16,845 nt of DNA from positions 1 to 16,845 of the forward strand of contig JAQYWJ010000026.1 of NCBI GenBank assembly GCA_030145005.1, in the 5' to 3' direction. The translations under genes and the position numbers were made by a program. Origin of the DNA: Desulfobacter sp. (GTDB taxonomy: Bacteria > Desulfobacterota > Desulfobacteria > Desulfobacterales > Desulfobacteraceae). Within the stretch, counting starts at the first letter, position 1. Every line of letters starts with the position of its first letter. Below the pieces are notes generated by a model. It did not search any database. It had not been told where the DNA came from and saw only the letters and a list, made by a program, of their open reading frames with translations. Positions 6,589 to 14,220 of this stretch are shown here, in pieces.

Positions 6589-7464
6589 TCAAATCACCTT
6601 GTTCAATGCGCATTCAATGATACCTTCGGCCCCTGCTTTCAACAGTCGGGGCACCAGATCCCTGACCACACTGTTTTCGACCACGGTCTCTACGGAGAAC
6701 CAGTCGGACTGGTAAAGGGAGGCTACGGTGGGTGCGTTCAGACTTGGCAGAATGTCAACCACAGCAGGCAACTTTGATTCAGGCACATTCATTTTAAGCA
6801 TCACAAGCTTCTCGGCCACAAGGGCAGCCTGGAGCAACATGGCAATCTGCTCAATTTTTTCCCGTTTCACCGGATCCTGCCAGGCTGTCTTATTGGCAAT
6901 GAGCTGGGTATTGGTTTTCATGATCTCGTGGATGACTTTTAAATTATGCGCCCGGATCGTGCTTTCGGTCTCTGTGATCTCCACAATGGCATCAGCCAGG
7001 CCGGATACGATTTTGGCTTCCGTGGCTCCCCAGGAAAATTTTACATTCACATTAATGTTACGGGATTCAAAAAAACGTTTTGTAAATTTCAAAAGTTCGG
7101 TGGAAATGGTTTTGCCTTCCAGGTCCTCAAGGGTGTTCATCTCGGAATCACCGGCCACGGCAACCACCCACCGGGCCGGACGGGCGGAAACCTTTGAATA
7201 AACAAGATCAGCCACCACATGGACATCAGATTCATGCTCCGCCACCCAGTCAAGACCGGTCAGGCCTGCATCAATAACGCCGGATTCCACATTGATGGAC
7301 ATTTCCTGGGCCCGGCACAGGGCGCATTCAATGGTGTCATCATCAATGTCCGGGAAATAGCTTCTGCCTTCCACGTTTATTTTCCATCCCGAACGCCTGA
7401 ACAGGTTGACGGTCGCATTCTGCAGGCTTCCTTTGGGAATGCCCAGCTTTAACTTCTTATCCAT
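6589..7464 (-). CDS. hisG: ATP phosphoribosyltransferase, long form (HisG)
   Basis: The first enzyme of histidine synthesis, joining ATP and PRPP. The 291 residues are the long, HisZ-independent form: the catalytic part starts KLGIPKGSLQ (6-15), the PRPP loop is SGLADAIVEITETES (154-168), and a C-terminal ACT-like regulatory domain (about 207-291) contains LPSLNAPTVASL (239-250), the region that in this family confers histidine feedback. The start overlaps the hisI stop by 1 nt (TAATG). The stop lies 2 nt before the aminotransferase start. Confidence 0.97.
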   Translation of the reverse strand: MDKKLKLGIPKGSLQNATVNLFRRSGWKINVEGRSYFPDIDDDTIECALCRAQEMSINVESGVIDAGLTGLDWVAEHESDVHVVADLVYSKVSARPARWVVAVAGDSEMNTLEDLEGKTISTELLKFTKRFFESRNINVNVKFSWGATEAKIVSGLADAIVEITETESTIRAHNLKVIHEIMKTNTQLIANKTAWQDPVKREKIEQIAMLLQAALVAEKLVMLKMNVPESKLPAVVDILPSLNAPTVASLYQSDWFSVETVVENSVVRDLVPRLLKAGAEGIIECALNKVI

Positions 7465-7838
7465 TATTTATATACCTTTTCCGGGTCAAAGACCCGCTGT
7501 TCAACTATTTTTAATTCACCGTTTTCAACAACTTTGTGAAAACAGCTTTTATACCCTTTGTGACAGGCTGCACCGCCCACCTGGGTCACCTTGAGAAGCA
7601 CGGTGTCATTGTCACAGTCCACCCGGATCTCCCTGACTTTTTGAACGTGTCCCGAGGTTTCTCCCTTTTTCCATAATTTTTTTCTGGACCGACTGTAATA
7701 TACGGCATTGCCGCAGGCAAGTGTTTCTTCAAAGGACTCTTGGTTCATATAAGCCAGCATCAGCACCTCACCTGTATCCGCATCCTGGGCAATGGCGGGG
7801 ATCAGCCCGCCGGTTTTGTCAAAATCAAGTTCCGGCAT
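7464..7838 (-). CDS. hisI: phosphoribosyl-AMP cyclohydrolase (HisI)
   Basis: Opens the adenine ring of PR-AMP in histidine synthesis; a metal-dependent cytoplasmic enzyme. The 124 residues fit the monofunctional form (no HisE domain). Motifs: VDCDND (73-78) for Mg2+ and Zn2+, and [14 protein letters not shown] (88-101) supplying the zinc cysteines 92 and 99. The usual GPACH is GAACH here. The frame is open to 7940 with a GTG, but homology starts at [11 protein letters not shown], so the ATG at 7836-7838 is chosen. First gene of the hisI-hisG-aminotransferase-engB-era run; the intermediate His enzymes must be encoded elsewhere. Confidence 0.95.
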   Translation of the reverse strand: MPELDFDKTGGLIPAIAQDADTGEVLMLAYMNQESFEETLACGNAVYYSRSRKKLWKKGETSGHVQKVREIRVDCDNDTVLLKVTQVGGAACHKGYKSCFHKVVENGELKIVEQRVFDPEKVYK

Positions 7839-7987
7839 GACTCTTTTGTCTTCCTTATAATTTTGATTATTCGATAAATTGAAGGCGGCAAAAGCCGCTC
7901 GAAGCCGGGTCATTAAGGGGCCCCAATCATTTAGAAGCACCTTAATACTTTACATATTTTATCCGGCCGACCATATCAAAACCTAAA

Positions 7988-8016
7988 TAATTAATGGTTT
8001 GAGCACAAAATGTCAA
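7988..8016 (-). promoter_or_regulatory. candidate promoter of the hisI operon
   Basis: On the minus strand TTGACA (8016 to 8011) is followed by a 17-bp spacer and TAATTA (7993 to 7988). It would leave about 140 nt of leader before hisI. That leader encodes no histidine-rich peptide, so classical his attenuation is not apparent. Confidence 0.4.
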
Positions 8017-8080
8017 TTTATATATTCGTTTTTGGACGGCTCAGGCACAATTTATTAAAGAATCTGGGATAATTACAGAA

Positions 8081-9133
8081 TCAAAGATGGTCAGAGAAAA
8101 AATTTTGGTCAAAAATCAAGTGTTGCCCCTTTCGAACCCGTTCCCGCAAAAGGCCCAGTTTTTTGTCCAGATCAGCCAGACAGGCAGCACTTTTTTTCTC
8201 CGCCGCTAAGGTTTTGACCACATCGGCAATACCGCCGTTTTTTATCACAATGCGCCGGTCGCAGGATAGGGCAAGCAATGGATCATGAGTGGCAATCAGA
8301 ACAATTTTTTCCTTGTTGAGCAGCAGGGAAACCGCTTTGACACGGTCTATGCCTGCATTTTCAATCTCATCAATCAACACCACGGGGGACGCACTCAGAT
8401 AGGCCACATCGGCGATCATCAGGGCCCGGGACTGACCGCCGGAAAGGGACGTAATGGCCGTGTCCAGGAAAAAAGGTTCGCCTGCAAGCATTACGGCAGA
8501 CTGGTAGATCCGCTCGATTTTTCCAGGAATATTATCAATCAGGCGGCTTTCGGCATGCATCTGCAAGAATGCCTCCACGGTTAAATCCATGACAAAATTC
8601 ATGTTCTGGGAAAGCTGGGCCACCAGCCTGAACTCGCCGGAAAAACGCGACTGTGCATCCAGCGTTTTTCCGTCCGGCAGCACTTTTCGACCCGAAGGGG
8701 TATCCCCCTGGGCCAGACACTCAATATCGGAGAGAAGCTGGCTTTTGCCGGAACCGGTGGGACCCACCACGCTGACCACCTCACCGGGGAAAAGGGTGAT
8801 ACCCATAGCTTCCGGGCACCCGTTTTTATCAAATCCGGCCCCAATGACCAGGTGATCCATACTGCCATGAATTTTGTGCCGGCACTGCTCCATCGTTGCA
8901 ATAAATTCCAGAACCTGGGCGGACAGGGATTCATGGTCCAGACCGAATTGGGACAAATGGTCCAGGGACAGGCTTTCAATGAGCATGGCCGGCGTTTTTT
9001 GCCCCGGACAAGGATCAATTTCAAGAGCACTGAAAAAATCCTTCAGATATGGATATTTTTCCATCAACGTATCAAGCCCAAGATTCAAAAGGTCTGTGTC
9101 CGTGCTACTTTTTGTGTTCACTTTTCCCATCAT
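8081..9133 (-). CDS. ABC-type ATPase with N-terminal ScdA_N/DUF1858-like module
   Basis: 350 residues. The ABC core is complete: Walker A GPTGSGKS (124-131), Q-loop Gln173, signature LSGGQ (230-234), Walker B VVLIDE (251-256) and H-loop THD (282-284). Residues 15-80 are an unusual N-terminal extension, LGLDTLMEKYPYLKDFF... then a CPGQKTP turn and ...LDHLSQFGLDHESL. This looks like the short helical ScdA_N/DUF1858 type (a divergent, single-Cys version). The C-terminal tail (305-350) is charged and helical. No membrane segment is present and no permease gene is nearby. The start overlaps the GTPase stop by 4 nt (ATGA) and has no clear Shine-Dalgarno, so coupled translation is expected. The ATPase family is certain; the role is unknown, and transport is doubtful in this context. 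Confidence 0.9.
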   Translation of the reverse strand: MMGKVNTKSSTDTDLLNLGLDTLMEKYPYLKDFFSALEIDPCPGQKTPAMLIESLSLDHLSQFGLDHESLSAQVLEFIATMEQCRHKIHGSMDHLVIGAGFDKNGCPEAMGITLFPGEVVSVVGPTGSGKSQLLSDIECLAQGDTPSGRKVLPDGKTLDAQSRFSGEFRLVAQLSQNMNFVMDLTVEAFLQMHAESRLIDNIPGKIERIYQSAVMLAGEPFFLDTAITSLSGGQSRALMIADVAYLSASPVVLIDEIENAGIDRVKAVSLLLNKEKIVLIATHDPLLALSCDRRIVIKNGGIADVVKTLAAEKKSAACLADLDKKLGLLRERVRKGQHLIFDQNFFSDHL

Positions 9134-9846
9134 GTAAAATCCATGGTTTTGACATTGCCGATCTGACTGTCAGGACCGATTTTGGTTTCACCCAGGCAAT
9201 AGGAACACAAGGCTGCCGGCATGGTAAAACGAAGGCGCATGCCGTTTAATGACGCAACGGCAGGCGCTGTTTTAAAATGACCGGCAGCCAGAAGAGCACC
9301 CTGGCCCGTCAACCCATTGACCGGCAGTACCGCAGCCTTTGCATTGGCCTGACGGACACGAAAGGCAAAGACTTCCCGTTCAGCCTGGGATACAATATCC
9401 CCCTTGGTGAGCACCACAAGATCGGCATTTTTCAGCATGGGACCGATTTTCCTGGGTGTATGCACACCGCTTAAATGATCAATGACACATACGGCCAGAA
9501 CCCCTTTAATATGAGGAGAACACCGGTTACAAAGTCCTGCACTTTCACTGATCAGCAGGTCAAAACCTTGGTCTATAGCCCATTGCACGCAGGCTTCAAT
9601 ATTGGCAATAAAAAAATGATCCGGGCACAGTCCCCCGGCAAGCCCTTTTTTCACTGGTAAGCCCGCACACTCATATCTTTTATGATCGTCTCCGGTGAGA
9701 CAGTCAAACTTGATGATACCAATACGAAGCCCTTGTTCCAAAAGCACTGCTGCCGTATGCAGGATCAAAGAGGTTTTTCCGCTTGACGGCGGTCCTGCCA
9801 CCGTCACCAGCCTGATGGACGAATCTGATTTTTTCAACTGGTTCAT
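9130..9846 (-). CDS. HypB/UreG-like SIMIBI GTPase with CxxC motifs
   Basis: 238 residues. The P-loop GPPSSGKT (18-25) lies in RLVTVAGPPSSGKTSL; IGIIKFDCLTGDD (43-54) follows as the second strand; SESAGLCNRCSP (100-111) occupies the switch II place; LTKGD (146-150) is the base-specificity motif; NGLTGQG (177-183) matches the G5-like end of HypB proteins. Cysteine pairs CNRC (106-109) and CSYC (214-217), plus Cys49, Cys60 and Cys74, could bind a metal or Fe-S centre. HypB/UreG/CobW relatives deliver nickel or other cofactors to enzymes using GTP; whether that applies here is inference. It is the middle gene of the cluster, 6 nt after the binding-protein gene and overlapping the ATPase gene by 4 nt. 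Confidence 0.85.
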   Translation of the reverse strand: MNQLKKSDSSIRLVTVAGPPSSGKTSLILHTAAVLLEQGLRIGIIKFDCLTGDDHKRYECAGLPVKKGLAGGLCPDHFFIANIEACVQWAIDQGFDLLISESAGLCNRCSPHIKGVLAVCVIDHLSGVHTPRKIGPMLKNADLVVLTKGDIVSQAEREVFAFRVRQANAKAAVLPVNGLTGQGALLAAGHFKTAPAVASLNGMRLRFTMPAALCSYCLGETKIGPDSQIGNVKTMDFT

Positions 9847-9852
9847 GGAAAA

Positions 9853-11061
9853 TCAAGGTACCAGAGGCATGAAAATTTTATCAATCTCAACATTTAAGGC
9901 AGGTAAATCGTTCTGCCTTAAAAAATCCCACCCCAACCATTTTAGCGGTTTTGTCTGGACATCTGCGGCCACATCTGCATGGGGCACGGGAAATCCGGCT
10001 CCCGCAAGGATCTGTGCAAGTTGACGGCCCACAAGATAATCAAGAACCGGTTTAAGTTCTTCTTTCTTTTCAGGTTTGACCTGAAGAATGACCGGGCTTG
10101 CCAGGGCCCCGTCATCCGGCCATATCAGTTTAATCCTCTCCTGGTGCCGGATGCGGTCCGCAAAAAAAGCCGGCATGACATACAATGCGCCCGGGCCATT
10201 ATTGTCTATCCGGTTGACCATCTGTGCCGGATGAAGTCCTTCAAGCACATTGCCGGCCAATGCCTCTAACCCCTGATTGCCAAAAGCCTTGAACGTGGGC
10301 AGCAGAACCGCATGGCAATAAAAACCGTCTCCCCCCCTGATGATCAGACTTTTTTCCCAAACAGGCGCAAGGAGATCTTCCCAGGTGCGTGGCAGGTCTC
10401 TATTTTCCAACTTATCAAGGTTGGCAACCACCACCAAAGGATTTACACACAAAATGGTATATTCGTTTTTGGAATCTAAAATCTGCGCATCTGAAAAATT
10501 CGGGCCGGCAGGCAATGCACCATAACCTGCGAAATGTCCCGGAGCCACAAAACGATCATAAAACCGCCGGCCTAAAAAAACATTAAAATCAGCAGATACG
10601 ATAATATCGGGGAGTTCATCCTTGGATTCAATAGTATCAACATAGGAATAGTAAGATAATTCCTGGTTTACATTCCCTTCAACCGCCGATTGAATGCCAA
10701 GCCCCTCTTTGGTCTGAAGCTCGTTTAAAAATAGGGAAAAAGCCCGACTAAACGGCATTTTCAAGCCACAGGGCATAAGCGCCAGAAAACTCAAGTCTTT
10801 CTGAGCCGCCATCGAGGCCAGTCCGGGGGTGTCAATTACAGGGTCCCGGGCGATGGCACCCTCAAGCATCTCAATGAAAGCCTCAATGTTGATAAATCGA
10901 CTTTTTAACGCTGTGCCCAGGGTTAAAAACGGTGCCAGCACCCGCATGGCATCGTCACTGACCAGGGCGCCCAGGCCATTTGCCGCAAAAACCGACCGGG
11001 TCTGGGGAAAACGCTGGATTATTTCATATATTTTCAAGTCGGCATGAATGTTTGTCGGCAT
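9853..11061 (-). CDS. DUF1858-like module fused to a type 2 substrate-binding-protein-like domain, no signal peptide
   Basis: 402 residues. Residues 8-70 (LKIYEIIQRFPQTRSVFAAN..., then ...FLTLGTALKSRFINIEAFIEML) fit the DUF1858 helical pattern but lack its usual CxxC. Residues 88-400 resemble a periplasmic-binding-protein type 2 fold of the iron/thiamine-binding class: LPDIIVSADFNVFLGRRFYDRF, then YTILCVNPLVVVANLDKL, LPRTWEDLLAPVWEKSLIIRGGDGFY and GPGALYVMPAFFADRI. No signal peptide, lipobox or membrane helix is present, so a cytoplasmic location is inferred. It is the first gene of the cluster; an AAGGAG Shine-Dalgarno sits upstream of the ATG at 11061. The ligand is unknown. The fold call is by eye and needs profile confirmation. 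Confidence 0.75.
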   Translation of the reverse strand: MPTNIHADLKIYEIIQRFPQTRSVFAANGLGALVSDDAMRVLAPFLTLGTALKSRFINIEAFIEMLEGAIARDPVIDTPGLASMAAQKDLSFLALMPCGLKMPFSRAFSLFLNELQTKEGLGIQSAVEGNVNQELSYYSYVDTIESKDELPDIIVSADFNVFLGRRFYDRFVAPGHFAGYGALPAGPNFSDAQILDSKNEYTILCVNPLVVVANLDKLENRDLPRTWEDLLAPVWEKSLIIRGGDGFYCHAVLLPTFKAFGNQGLEALAGNVLEGLHPAQMVNRIDNNGPGALYVMPAFFADRIRHQERIKLIWPDDGALASPVILQVKPEKKEELKPVLDYLVGRQLAQILAGAGFPVPHADVAADVQTKPLKWLGWDFLRQNDLPALNVEIDKIFMPLVP

Positions 11062-11114
11062 ATTATCCGGGGCTCCTTTACTATTCTCCTGATTATCGGG
11101 GATACTTCCCGTAA

Positions 11115-11123
11115 ATTATATCA
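11115..11123 (-). promoter_or_regulatory. candidate extended -10 promoter of the binding-protein/GTPase/ATPase cluster
   Basis: On the minus strand TGaTATAAT gives a perfect -10 hexamer (11120 to 11115) with an extended -10 TGn. No good -35 is found at 16-18 bp. The predicted leader is about 45-50 nt. Confidence 0.45.
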
Positions 11124-11229
11124 GCAATTCTAATGCCAGACGGAGCAAAAACAGCCATCACAAAACAAATCAGATAATAAAACTTTTAAAAGAAGGTCTG
11201 GCTAACCCACACAGATCTTTAAATTTTCG

Positions 11230-11277
11230 TTGGGGGCTGAACCACGGTAAAAAACCAGGTCAACCCATGGTTGTTAT
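11230..11277 (+). repeat. dispersed hairpin repeat, copy 1
   Basis: ACCAGGTCAACCCATGGTTGTTAT (11254-11277) matches 14248-14271 at 22 of 24 positions. A looser match extends upstream (TTG.GGG..G.ACC..GGT). It contains the small hairpin CAACC-CAT-GGTTG (11261-11273). The two differences from copy 2 fall on paired positions. Confidence 0.6.
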
Positions 11278-11543
11278 AAAAATTTTCCATTTCCTACGGA
11301 TCAGGAAATGCCCATGATTACAACATTGTCATATAACGCAGAATAAAATCCAACAGCTTTTAAAATAAACACAAATTTGTAATTTGACAACCATAGTACA
11401 TACAAACCGCATTCTTTATAAGCCACATTAAAAAGGCTTCACTCAGGGTCTCACACGCTTGTGTAACATAACCCAAATGCATTGCCTGACAAGGCGTTTC
11501 AGACAGAGTAACCGGCCTTGCTATTGCCATCTTAAGTCTAATC

Positions 11544-11582
11544 TGATAAAAGCTTATATTTTATCAAAATAGAATACTATTT
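11544..11582 (+). promoter_or_regulatory. two perfect dyads upstream of mrcA
   Basis: TGATAAAA-N7-TTTTATCA (11544-11566) and AAATAG-N4-CTATTT (11567-11582) are adjacent perfect inverted repeats ending 9 nt before the mrcA ATG. They could be operator sites or leader hairpins close to the ribosome binding site; which one cannot be told from sequence. Confidence 0.4.
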
Positions 11583-11591
11583 CGGACCCTT

Positions 11592-13997
11592 ATGACAAAA
11601 CAACAAAGCCGCACACAGATCCTGAAGAAACGAAGCAAGAAAAAAGAAAAAAGCATATGGCTTTCCCTTTTCATGTGGCTGTTTATCCTGTTATTCCTTG
11701 CCGTTATTGCCGGATTTGCAGCCATTACCGCCGGGTTTTTCTATCTGAGCCAGGATCTTCCCCAGATCAATACGCTCAATGATTATCGCCCGGCAATTGT
11801 GACCAATGTATTTTCCGATGACGGCAGAAAAATCGGCGAGTTTTACAAAGAGCGCAGAATCGTCATTCCCTTGTCCGACATGCCTGCCAATTTGATCAAT
11901 GCTTTTGTGGCGGCCGAAGACTCCCGGTTCCGGGAACATCCCGGCATTGATATAAAATCCATTATCAGGGCGTTTATAAAAAATTTTAAGGCCGGCACCA
12001 TTGTCCAGGGCGGTTCCACCATCACCCAGCAGGTGACCAAATCGTTTCTGCTTACCCCTGAGAGAACTTATGAGCGCAAGCTTAAAGAGGCGATTCTCGC
12101 CTACAAAATTGAAAAAAAACTTTCCAAAGATGACATACTCTTCCTTTATTTGAACCAGATCTACCTGGGACACGGCGCTTACGGTGTTGAAGCGGCTTCT
12201 GAAAATTATTTTGGAAAACATGTCAAGGACCTGACCCTGGGTGAATGTGCCATGCTGGCAGGTCTGCCCCAGGCACCCAGCCGGTACAGTCCATTTCATC
12301 ATCCTGAATTGGCCAGGCAGCGCCAGGTTTATACCCTGAATCGCATGAAGGAAGAAGGCATGATCTCCAACCTGGAGGCCACCGAAGCCATGGGTGCCAA
12401 ACTGGATATCAAGCCCCGGAAAAACTGGTTCATCGAACGGGTTCCTTGTTACACTGAACATGTCAGACGGTATGTTGAAAAAAAATACGGCAAGGAGATG
12501 CTTTACACCCAGGGGTTGAGCATTCATACTGCAGTAAACATTGAACTGCAGAAAATAGCCCGGGCCGCAGTCAATCAAGGCCTGTCAGACTTAGATCAAC
12601 GCTGCGGATACCGCGGCCCTGTAAAAAATATACCAGCGCTTCAGGTGGCGGATTTCAGTCGCACCATTGCCGGAGAACTGAACGGCAGCCGCCCGGTGAA
12701 AGGAGAGATTTACAAAGGGGTCGTCCTGAAAGTGGACGATCACAACAAGATTACCCATGTAAGGGTTGGCAATATAACCGGCATCATCCGGTTAGCCACC
12801 ATGACATGGGCCAGAAAGCCAAACCCTAAAATATCCTACAAATATGCCAGGATCAAAAAACCCTCCCAGGCCTTAAAAACCGGGGATGTCATCTATATGA
12901 AAGCCCTTGAGGAAATGACAGGGGAAAAGGAATATGAATTTACCTTGTACCAGGAACCCATTGCCCAGTCTGCACTTCTGAGCATTGAAGCTGAAACCGG
13001 ATATGTTAAAACCATGATCGGCGGAAGAGATTTCAAGGACTCCCAGTTCAACCGGGCTTTTCAGTCAAGACGCCAGCCCGGTTCCGCGTTCAAGCCCATC
13101 CTGTACGCGGCAGCCCTTGACAAGGGCTATACCCCGGCGACTATTATCATTGACTCTCCTGTGGTATTTGAGGACAAGCTGAATGACAGGGTGTGGAAAC
13201 CCAACAACTATGCACATAAATTCTACGGTCCCACGTTGCTTCGCCAGGCTTTGATCAAATCCAGAAACATTGTCACCATCAAAATCCTCCAGGATATCGG
13301 CATAGATTATCTCATCGGTTATGCAAGAAAGCTTGGGATCACCTCGCCCTTCCCCCGGGATCTGTCCATAGCCCTTGGGTCTTCAGGGGTTTCTTTGTTT
13401 GAATTGACCAAGGCGTATTCAGTATTTTCCAACCTGGGCTACCTGATTGAGCCGGTATTTATCACTGAAATTTATGACCGGGACAATACGCTTCTGGAAT
13501 CTCCCAAACTGATCCGTAAAAAGGTCATTGATATGGGCACGGCCTATCTCATGACAAATTTGCTTGAAGGCGTGGTACAGACCGGCACCGGCCAGAGGGT
13601 TAAGGCCCTGAACCGACCTGCGGCAGGTAAAACAGGCACCACCAATGACCTGCACGATGCCTGGTTTATGGGATTTACCCCCAGGTACACCACCGGGGTA
13701 TGGGTGGGGCTTGACCAAGGTGCTCCCATCGGCAGGGGAGAAACAGGTTCCCGGACCGCAAGCCCCATCTGGCTGGATTACATGCAGCATGCCCTGGAAG
13801 GTAAATCCGTTCGGGAATTCACAGTGCCCGAAGGTATCATCCGCGTTAAAATAGATGCCGAAACCGGTCTTCTGCCCATTGCCCAAAGCAAAAATACCAT
13901 TTTTGAATGTTTTAAGGAAGGCATGGAGCCGACGCAATATACCCCAAGCCCGGATGAGGTGTTGAGCACAGAAGAGTTGTTCAAGGAAGGTTTTTAG
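11592..13997 (+). CDS. mrcA: class A penicillin-binding protein 1A (peptidoglycan glycosyltransferase/transpeptidase)
   Basis: A bifunctional cell-wall synthase anchored in the inner membrane. Of 801 residues: a basic cytoplasmic N-terminus, one membrane helix (about 23-52), glycosyltransferase domain with catalytic Glu109 in AAEDSRFREHPGID (107-120), GGSTITQQ (140-147) and the LYLNQIYLGHGAYG region (185-198). An OB-like insert (about 335-450) follows, then the transpeptidase with SAFK (Ser498-Lys501), SRN (557-559) and KTGTT (680-684). All active-site residues are present and the length is normal. The Shine-Dalgarno is weak; dyads precede the start. Monocistronic; an inverted-repeat element starts 3 nt after the stop. 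Confidence 0.96.
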   Translation: MTKQQSRTQILKKRSKKKEKSIWLSLFMWLFILLFLAVIAGFAAITAGFFYLSQDLPQINTLNDYRPAIVTNVFSDDGRKIGEFYKERRIVIPLSDMPANLINAFVAAEDSRFREHPGIDIKSIIRAFIKNFKAGTIVQGGSTITQQVTKSFLLTPERTYERKLKEAILAYKIEKKLSKDDILFLYLNQIYLGHGAYGVEAASENYFGKHVKDLTLGECAMLAGLPQAPSRYSPFHHPELARQRQVYTLNRMKEEGMISNLEATEAMGAKLDIKPRKNWFIERVPCYTEHVRRYVEKKYGKEMLYTQGLSIHTAVNIELQKIARAAVNQGLSDLDQRCGYRGPVKNIPALQVADFSRTIAGELNGSRPVKGEIYKGVVLKVDDHNKITHVRVGNITGIIRLATMTWARKPNPKISYKYARIKKPSQALKTGDVIYMKALEEMTGEKEYEFTLYQEPIAQSALLSIEAETGYVKTMIGGRDFKDSQFNRAFQSRRQPGSAFKPILYAAALDKGYTPATIIIDSPVVFEDKLNDRVWKPNNYAHKFYGPTLLRQALIKSRNIVTIKILQDIGIDYLIGYARKLGITSPFPRDLSIALGSSGVSLFELTKAYSVFSNLGYLIEPVFITEIYDRDNTLLESPKLIRKKVIDMGTAYLMTNLLEGVVQTGTGQRVKALNRPAAGKTGTTNDLHDAWFMGFTPRYTTGVWVGLDQGAPIGRGETGSRTASPIWLDYMQHALEGKSVREFTVPEGIIRVKIDAETGLLPIAQSKNTIFECFKEGMEPTQYTPSPDEVLSTEELFKEGF

Positions 13998-14000
13998 AAA

Positions 14001-14167
14001 GGCTCATGTTGCGTTTCAGGGTCTTTTTATGGACTGATCAGCTTAACTATTTGAAATATATGACAAAATAGCCTTGGCCTTGTAATATAAAAAATTTAAA
14101 TATTATTAATTATTTCAAATACATAGCGTTTGTATCAAAAACAAGACCCCGAAACGCAACATGAGCC
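14001..14167. repeat. 167-bp inverted-repeat element 3 nt after mrcA stop
   Basis: The terminal arms 14001-14028 (starting GGCTCATGTTGCGTTTC) and 14137-14167 are complementary, with one mismatch over the first 23 bp and a small insertion near the inner end. An inner pair, CTATTTGAAATA near 14047 and TATTTCAAATAC near 14111, extends the fold. AAA flanks both ends (13998-14000 and 14168-14170), possibly a 3-bp target duplication, though in A-rich DNA this is weak. MITE-like element or transcript-end hairpin. Confidence 0.6.
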
Positions 14168-14220
14168 AAAAAATTTTATATGAAACTCAAAATAACTTAT
14201 TGAATTACTTTCATGTGTCG

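Larger units (their letters stand above)
11062..11591. other. 530-bp divergent intergenic region
   Basis: AT-rich DNA between the minus-strand three-gene cluster and plus-strand mrcA. It contains the cluster promoter (11115-11123), one copy of a dispersed hairpin repeat (11230-11277), and two dyads just before mrcA (11544-11566 and 11567-11582). A TTGACA at 11384-11389 lacks a good partner -10. I see no convincing ORF. Confidence 0.6.

Noticed and set aside
6587..6613. Upstream start for the aminotransferase overlapping hisG
   Set aside because: A better-placed Shine-Dalgarno (AAGGTG) serves the ATG at 6586, and the nine extra residues are hisG-coding sequence in another frame.
7839..7940. 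Possible GTG-started N-terminal extension of HisI
   Set aside because: Family homology begins at [11 protein letters not shown]; the extension looks like translated leader sequence.
11691..12578. 295-codon open frame antisense to mrcA
   Set aside because: It lies wholly opposite the glycosyltransferase domain of mrcA, has no recognisable domain, and its composition follows from the sense gene.
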